A DNA stretch of 64,000 nucleotides from Alphaproteobacteria bacterium (lineage in GTDB: Bacteria; Pseudomonadota; Alphaproteobacteria; Rhodobacterales; Rhodobacteraceae): assembly GCA_030425395.1 (NCBI GenBank), contig JAUIAS010000012.1, positions 1 to 64,000 of the forward strand. The letters run 5' to 3'. Position numbers and translations under genes: made by a program. The notes beneath the pieces were generated by a model. That model was not told the origin of the DNA and did not search any database. It saw nothing but the letters and a program-made list of their open reading frames with translations. Shown in pieces: positions 60,368 through 64,000 of the stretch. How positions within the stretch are numbered: position 1 is the first letter of the stretch; each line of letters starts with the position of its first letter.

Positions 60368-61822
60368 TCACAAGCCGACCATGGCCCGGATGTCCGAAGG
60401 GCTGGCTCCGTCGTCGCGATAGGTGCGGATGGCGCGGGCATCGTCCCGTTTGGCGAGGCGTTTTCCGGATGTATCCCGGATCAGGCGATGGTGGTGATAG
60501 ATCGGAGTCGGCACCCCGAGCAACCGTTGGAGCAGCACGTGTATCGGAGTGGCCTCTGACAGATCCGCACCGCGCACCACATGCGTGATGCCCTGCGCGG
60601 CGTCGTCAAGGACAACAGACAGGTGATAGGACGTGCCAAAATCGCGGCGCGCCACGACCACATCGCCGATCCGTTCGATGAATGCCTTGGGCTCCATTGC
60701 CGTGTCGGGGCCGCTGGCGATCCCGGTTTCGTGGTAGGTCAGGTCCACGGAGTTCAGGGCGCGGGCGCTGTCGAGGCGCAAGTGGCAATCAGTGGGGCGC
60801 GGCCCATTGGACGTGTGCGTGCCGGTCGGGCGGCAGGTTCCAGGATAGATCGGCCCGTCCGGTCCGGGCGAGGGCATGGCACCTTCCTGCGGCGCGCTCA
60901 TGGCGGTGGCGATGTCGCGACGGCTGCAGTGGCAGGGATAGAGCAGGCCGCGTGCCCAGAGCGCGTCCAGCGCGGCACCGTAGCTGGCCATTCTGTCGGA
61001 CTGCCGCAGGACAGGCTCATCCCAGGTTATGCCAAGCCACGCGAGATCATCGAGGATCATGCGATCCCATTCCGGACGGGCGCGCGTTTGATCTATATCT
61101 TCAATCCGAAGCAAGAAATCCCCAGCCGCCGCGCGCGCCATGTCATGGGCAAGCAACGCGGAATAGGCGTGACCAAGATGCAGAGGCCCGGTTGGAGATG
61201 GGGCAAATCGGGTTCGGAAAATCAATTTTTTTTCAAGCACGTAGACTGTGGACTTCACGTTGATGCCCGGCAGGTGTTCGCCATGTTCCTCAAATCGGGT
61301 CGTCACTGCTCCGGTCTGGCGTGCATTGGTCAACACGGCGGGGTATTCGGGCACGGACAGCGCATGGTCATTGAGCGACAGCACGAACAACCCGCCTGAG
61401 CGCAGGTGGGTCAGACAGGTGTCGAACAGCCCCGGCGGGCCCGCGCCCTGTCCGATGACGCCCACGGCCGCCACCATGTCATAGCCGCCCTGAGGGATAT
61501 CGCGGGGCATCAGAAGTGCCCGATAGGCACCTGTTTTTGCGGCCTTTTCCATCATCCCTTGAGATACGTCCGCGCCGTCGATGGTGGTAAAACCCTCGGC
61601 CCGGAACGCCAGACCGGACAGGCCGGTGCCGCATCCCATGTCCAGCAACGCGCCGTCCTTGTCCGGCGTGCAGGACGCAAGCGCCTGCGCACAACGGCGC
61701 GGTGTGGCATAGCCGTTGTCCGTGATTTCGGCGTCGTAGCTTTTGGCCCAATCGTCGTAATAGGCGCGGACGTCTTCCGCGCTGGCGAGATCATAGACTT
61801 TTTTTAGAAATCCATCCGACAT
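60368..61822 (-). CDS. gluQ: Methyltransferase joined in frame to glutamyl-Q tRNA(Asp) synthetase
   Basis: One open frame of 484 residues holds two proteins normally separate. Residues 1-199 are a class I SAM-dependent methyltransferase (LLDMGCGTGLSGLAFRAEG, GGLFVLSLND). Residues about 200-484 are GluQ-RS: FAPSPTGPLHLGHAYSALLA, Zn ligands in YPCHCSRRD and YPGTCR, and the KMSKS-like KRLAKRDD; this enzyme glutamylates queuosine in tRNA(Asp). The junction crosses eight A. With seven A the methyltransferase would stop after LEKN, and GluQ-RS could begin at TTG 61225. So fusion, slippage or a sequencing slip are all possible. The ATG at 61822 is the likely start. Confidence 0.85.
   Translation of the reverse strand: MSDGFLKKVYDLASAEDVRAYYDDWAKSYDAEITDNGYATPRRCAQALASCTPDKDGALLDMGCGTGLSGLAFRAEGFTTIDGADVSQGMMEKAAKTGAYRALLMPRDIPQGGYDMVAAVGVIGQGAGPPGLFDTCLTHLRSGGLFVLSLNDHALSVPEYPAVLTNARQTGAVTTRFEEHGEHLPGINVKSTVYVLEKKLIFRTRFAPSPTGPLHLGHAYSALLAHDMARAAAGDFLLRIEDIDQTRARPEWDRMILDDLAWLGITWDEPVLRQSDRMASYGAALDALWARGLLYPCHCSRRDIATAMSAPQEGAMPSPGPDGPIYPGTCRPTGTHTSNGPRPTDCHLRLDSARALNSVDLTYHETGIASGPDTAMEPKAFIERIGDVVVARRDFGTSYHLSVVLDDAAQGITHVVRGADLSEATPIHVLLQRLLGVPTPIYHHHRLIRDTSGKRLAKRDDARAIRTYRDDGASPSDIRAMVGL
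61226..61233 (-). other. A8 homopolymer at the methyltransferase/GluQ-RS junction
   Basis: Eight consecutive A on the coding strand lie exactly between the two domains. One fewer A would create a TGA overlapping a TTG start codon, the common stop-start arrangement of neighbouring genes. Confidence 0.8.
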
Positions 61823-61844
61823 GGTCAAAGCCTAGCAGCACAAA

Positions 61845-63212
61845 TCAGCCCGCGTCCAGTACGCTGTCCTGTTGCGCGGCAAGCCACGCCTGCCAATCCA
61901 GCTTGGCGCGGTCGGTATAGGCCTTGTAGCGGTCCTTGCGTCCGCGCCGTCCGCCCTTGAGGCCTTCGACCGGGGGGAAGAGGCCAAAGTTGACATTCAT
62001 CGGTTGGAACGTCTTGGCCACCGCGCCGCCGGTGATATGGGTGACAAGCGCGCCCATTGCGGTGGTTGGTGGCGGTGGCGTGACATCGGAACCCAGGATT
62101 TCGGCGGCGGCCATGCGCCCGGCCAAAAGCCCCATCGCGGCGCTTTCCACATACCCTTCGACGCCGGTGATCTGCCCGGCGAACCGCAGATGAGGCGCGG
62201 ATCTCAGACGCATCCGATCGTCCAGCAAGGTCGGAGAGTTGATAAACGTATTGCGGTGAATGCCGCCGAGGCGGGCAAAGCTGGCCTCTTGCAGTCCGGG
62301 AATCAATTTGAAAACAGATGTTTGCGCGCCGTATTTCATCTTGGTCTGAAAGCCGACGATGTTGTAGAGCGTGCCAAGTGCGTTGTCGCGGCGCAGTTGC
62401 ACAACCGCATGTGGTTTGATGTCGGGCTGATGCGGGTTGGTCAGGCCGACGGGCTTCATCGGGCCATGGCGCAAGGTTTCGCGGCCGCGTTCAGCCATGA
62501 CTTCGATGGGCAGACAACCGTCGAAATATCCGGCGGTTTCACCCTCGTGGAACTCTGTCTTGTCGGCGGCAAGAAGCGCATCAATGAAGGCTTCGTACTG
62601 GTCCCGGTCCATTGGGCAATTCAGGTAGGCGGTGCGTTCTTCTTCGGTTTCGCCCTTGTCGTAGCGCGATTGCATCCATGCCTTGGACATGTCGATGCTG
62701 TCTGCATAAACGATGGGCGCGATGGCGTCGAAAAAAGCCAGCGCTTCGGCGCCGGTTTCCTTTGCGATTGCCTGTCCGAGGGCCGACGACGTCAGTGGAC
62801 CCGTTGCAATGATCCAGTGGCCGTGATCGGGCAGCGCGGTGATTTCGCCCGTGTCGACGCGGATGCGCGGATGGGCGTGCAACGCTTGGGTGACGGATTC
62901 GGCAAAGGGATCGCGATCCACAGCCAGCGCGCCACCCGCGGGGATGCGATGCCGGTCCGCGGTGGCCATGATCAGGCCGCCTGCGGCGCGCATTTCCCAG
63001 TGCAACAGCCCCACGGCGTTTTGTTCGTCATCGTCGGACCTGAAAGAATTGGAGCAAACCATTTCGCCAAGCATACCAGTGCGATGGGCAAAGGTTTCCA
63101 CCACCGGGCGCATTTCGTGGATGACCACGTTCACGCCCGCCTGCGCGGCCTGCCATGCGGCTTCTGATCCGGCCATTCCGCCGCCGACGATATGCAGTTC
63201 CTGTGTCGTCAT
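61845..63212 (-). CDS. trmFO: Methylenetetrahydrofolate-tRNA-(uracil-5-)-methyltransferase
   Basis: A 455-residue flavoprotein making m5U54 in tRNA using methylene-THF. FAD site [35 protein letters not shown] and [20 protein letters not shown] are diagnostic. The ATG at 63212 (MTTQELH) is chosen over 63251, which has no site and runs into the repeat region. Upstream of the methyltransferase-GluQ-RS frame, so three tRNA-linked functions share a strand. Confidence 0.95.
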   Translation of the reverse strand: MTTQELHIVGGGMAGSEAAWQAAQAGVNVVIHEMRPVVETFAHRTGMLGEMVCSNSFRSDDDEQNAVGLLHWEMRAAGGLIMATADRHRIPAGGALAVDRDPFAESVTQALHAHPRIRVDTGEITALPDHGHWIIATGPLTSSALGQAIAKETGAEALAFFDAIAPIVYADSIDMSKAWMQSRYDKGETEEERTAYLNCPMDRDQYEAFIDALLAADKTEFHEGETAGYFDGCLPIEVMAERGRETLRHGPMKPVGLTNPHQPDIKPHAVVQLRRDNALGTLYNIVGFQTKMKYGAQTSVFKLIPGLQEASFARLGGIHRNTFINSPTLLDDRMRLRSAPHLRFAGQITGVEGYVESAAMGLLAGRMAAAEILGSDVTPPPPTTAMGALVTHITGGAVAKTFQPMNVNFGLFPPVEGLKGGRRGRKDRYKAYTDRAKLDWQAWLAAQQDSVLDAG

Positions 63213-63297
63213 GGCCTTTGCACCTTCTGTCGCGAACATCCTGTGCGGCACGCACGGGAGGGGGGCTATGCCCCCCGGCCCTCCGGGCCTCCCCCCT

Positions 63298-63355
63298 GAG
63301 TATTTTGGGCCGGAAGAAGAGGGGAGGCCCTGTCTTCTTCTGGCTGAAAATACTC
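63298..63355. repeat. Head-to-head pair of dispersed repeats (imperfect inverted repeat)
   Basis: GAGTATTTTGGGCCGGAAGA (63298-63317, continuing AG) and CTTCTTCTGGCTGAAAATAC (from 63334) are inverted copies of the same element with a 14-base spacer. Together with the preceding G/C clusters they could form a long stem between the trmFO start and the cytochrome gene. Confidence 0.65.
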
Positions 63356-63366
63356 CCGCCGGAGGC
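63334..63366 (+). repeat. Dispersed intergenic repeat (CCGCCGGAGGC family), copy c
   Basis: Differs from the 18273 copy at two positions only (GGCTG for GGCCC), with the shared end CGCCGGAGGC. Confidence 0.7.
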
Positions 63367-63465
63367 GGTCCGGCGCGTGGTGCGTGGCACCTTGCGTCCG
63401 AGTGATTGTGGGCCGCCGCGACCCGGATCGGGCGCGCGGTGGCGGTGTGTTACGAATGCTGGGTT

Positions 63466-64000
63466 TTAGGGCTGTGTGGCCGGTTTGGAAAGGGGCCAGT
63501 TTTCCGGTGGCGCATCGACAGGCAACTGGGACGGCACGGCCGAGGGGGTGCCAAGGCGGCCTTGGCTCGGGGTTTCGTCGGTCAGGGTGTTAAGAAAGGC
63601 CACAAGGGCCGCGATTTCGGCTTCGGTCAGGGGAACGGGCTGCAGGGTGATCGCGGCATAGATTCGCATCATTTCGGCCTCGTCGCTCATGGCAAGGTCA
63701 TCGGCCGCAGGTGCAAATGTGGCCAGCCCCGCGCCCGGATCCGCATGGTGGCGGATGATGTCTTCGAGTGTGGTGTGGCTGCCCGCATGGCCATATGGCG
63801 CGGTGAGCGCGATGTTGCGCAGGGAGGGGGTGCGAAACCGATAGGCATCCCGTGCGTTCCCCGTCACCGCGCCGTGCCCATGGTCGGCAAAGCCGAGCGG
63901 TCCGTGCCCCTTGCCCGGGCCGGTTTGAGGCAGGCCGATGGCGTGAAAACGGTGATCGGTCAGAAACGGGCCCGAGTGACACGTGTGGCATCCGGCCTTG
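63466..64000 (-). CDS. Di-haem cytochrome c peroxidase/MauG-like protein, 5' truncated
   Basis: The gene runs off the right edge; 177 codons plus stop are visible. The C-terminal haem motif is CHTCHSG near the edge, followed by GLPQTGPGKGHGPLG, FRTPSLRNIALTAPYGHAG, with the axial Met/His region, and YAAITLQPVPLTEAEIAALV. These match the C-terminal half of bacterial cytochrome c peroxidases and MauG relatives, which act in the periplasm. The N-terminal haem and signal peptide lie outside the window. Confidence 0.88.
   Translation of the reverse strand, partial: KAGCHTCHSGPFLTDHRFHAIGLPQTGPGKGHGPLGFADHGHGAVTGNARDAYRFRTPSLRNIALTAPYGHAGSHTTLEDIIRHHADPGAGLATFAPAADDLAMSDEAEMMRIYAAITLQPVPLTEAEIAALVAFLNTLTDETPSQGRLGTPSAVPSQLPVDAPPENWPLSKPATQP

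Overview
The window reads as one contiguous chromosomal segment of a GC-rich alphaproteobacterium of the Rhodobacterales, most likely the marine Roseobacter group. This rests on the pyrH-frr-uppS-cdsA-dxr-rseP-bamA-ompH-fabZ-lpxA-lpxI-lpxB block, a sciP-ctrA pair, dimethylglycine-dehydrogenase-type oxidoreductases, a Hint-domain protein of the type common in roseobacters, an SOS box of the GTTC-N7-GTTC kind, and short intergenic repeats containing CCGCCGGAGGC. I saw no rRNA, tRNA, CRISPR array, prophage or insertion sequence. Both ends cut through genes: a thiolase on the left and a di-haem cytochrome c peroxidase-like gene on the right.

Layout. 1-4.3 kb: fatty-acid/acyl-CoA operon (thiolase, bifunctional hydratase-dehydrogenase, CaiB-type CoA transferase). 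4.3-8.2 kb: a metallo-beta-lactamase-fold hydrolase, then a small DUF2892 membrane protein followed by a large hybrid histidine kinase. 8.4-11.6 kb: tungstate-type ABC transporter (permease, ATPase, binding protein) converging on a regulator that joins an excisionase-type helix-turn-helix to a binding-protein-like sensor domain. 11.6-14.3 kb: a long AT-richer non-coding region, a Hint-domain protein, and a MobA/MocA-like nucleotidyltransferase. 14.4-20.8 kb: two divergent paralogous DMGDH-type flavoproteins flanking a DUF2254 membrane protein. 21-26.7 kb (minus strand): a BT1-like carrier, a CNNM/CorC-type protein, a XerD-type recombinase, a secreted protein of unknown function and a 49-residue membrane protein. 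26.7-31.3 kb: aroK-aroB, an unusual Pro/Glu-rich envelope protein, ssb and a lytic transglycosylase. 31.4-38.6 kb: a peptide-type ABC importer with both ATPases fused, plus an AraC regulator. 38.8-52.2 kb: miaA, then the lipid, envelope and translation block from pyrH to lpxB. 52.3-59 kb: mnmA, sciP, ctrA, ligA, recG. 59-64 kb: an SOS-boxed 40-residue membrane protein, an Fe-S scaffold-like gene, hisI, a methyltransferase joined in frame to GluQ-RS, trmFO and the partial cytochrome peroxidase.

How the parts fit. Much of the window is housekeeping: outer-membrane biogenesis (cdsA, rseP, bamA, ompH, fabZ, lpx genes), isoprenoid synthesis (dxr, uppS), tRNA modification (miaA, mnmA, gluQ, trmFO), DNA maintenance (xerD, ssb, ligA, recG) and cell-cycle control (sciP-ctrA). 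Accessory islands handle oxyanion uptake, methylated-amine-type oxidation and peptide-like solute import.

Most interesting points: (i) a single-membrane-span micropeptide gene directly downstream of recG with an SOS box and phased GTTC motifs, reminiscent in layout (not in sequence) of SOS-induced division inhibitors; (ii) a methyltransferase-GluQ-RS reading frame whose continuity depends on a run of eight A residues; (iii) a CtrA-type box between sciP and ctrA; (iv) three 34-bp tandem repeats between pyrH and frr; (v) a non-coding region with three AAATAGCC boxes and a 21-bp dyad upstream of the Hint gene. Gene calls rest on reading motifs by eye; no database search was run.
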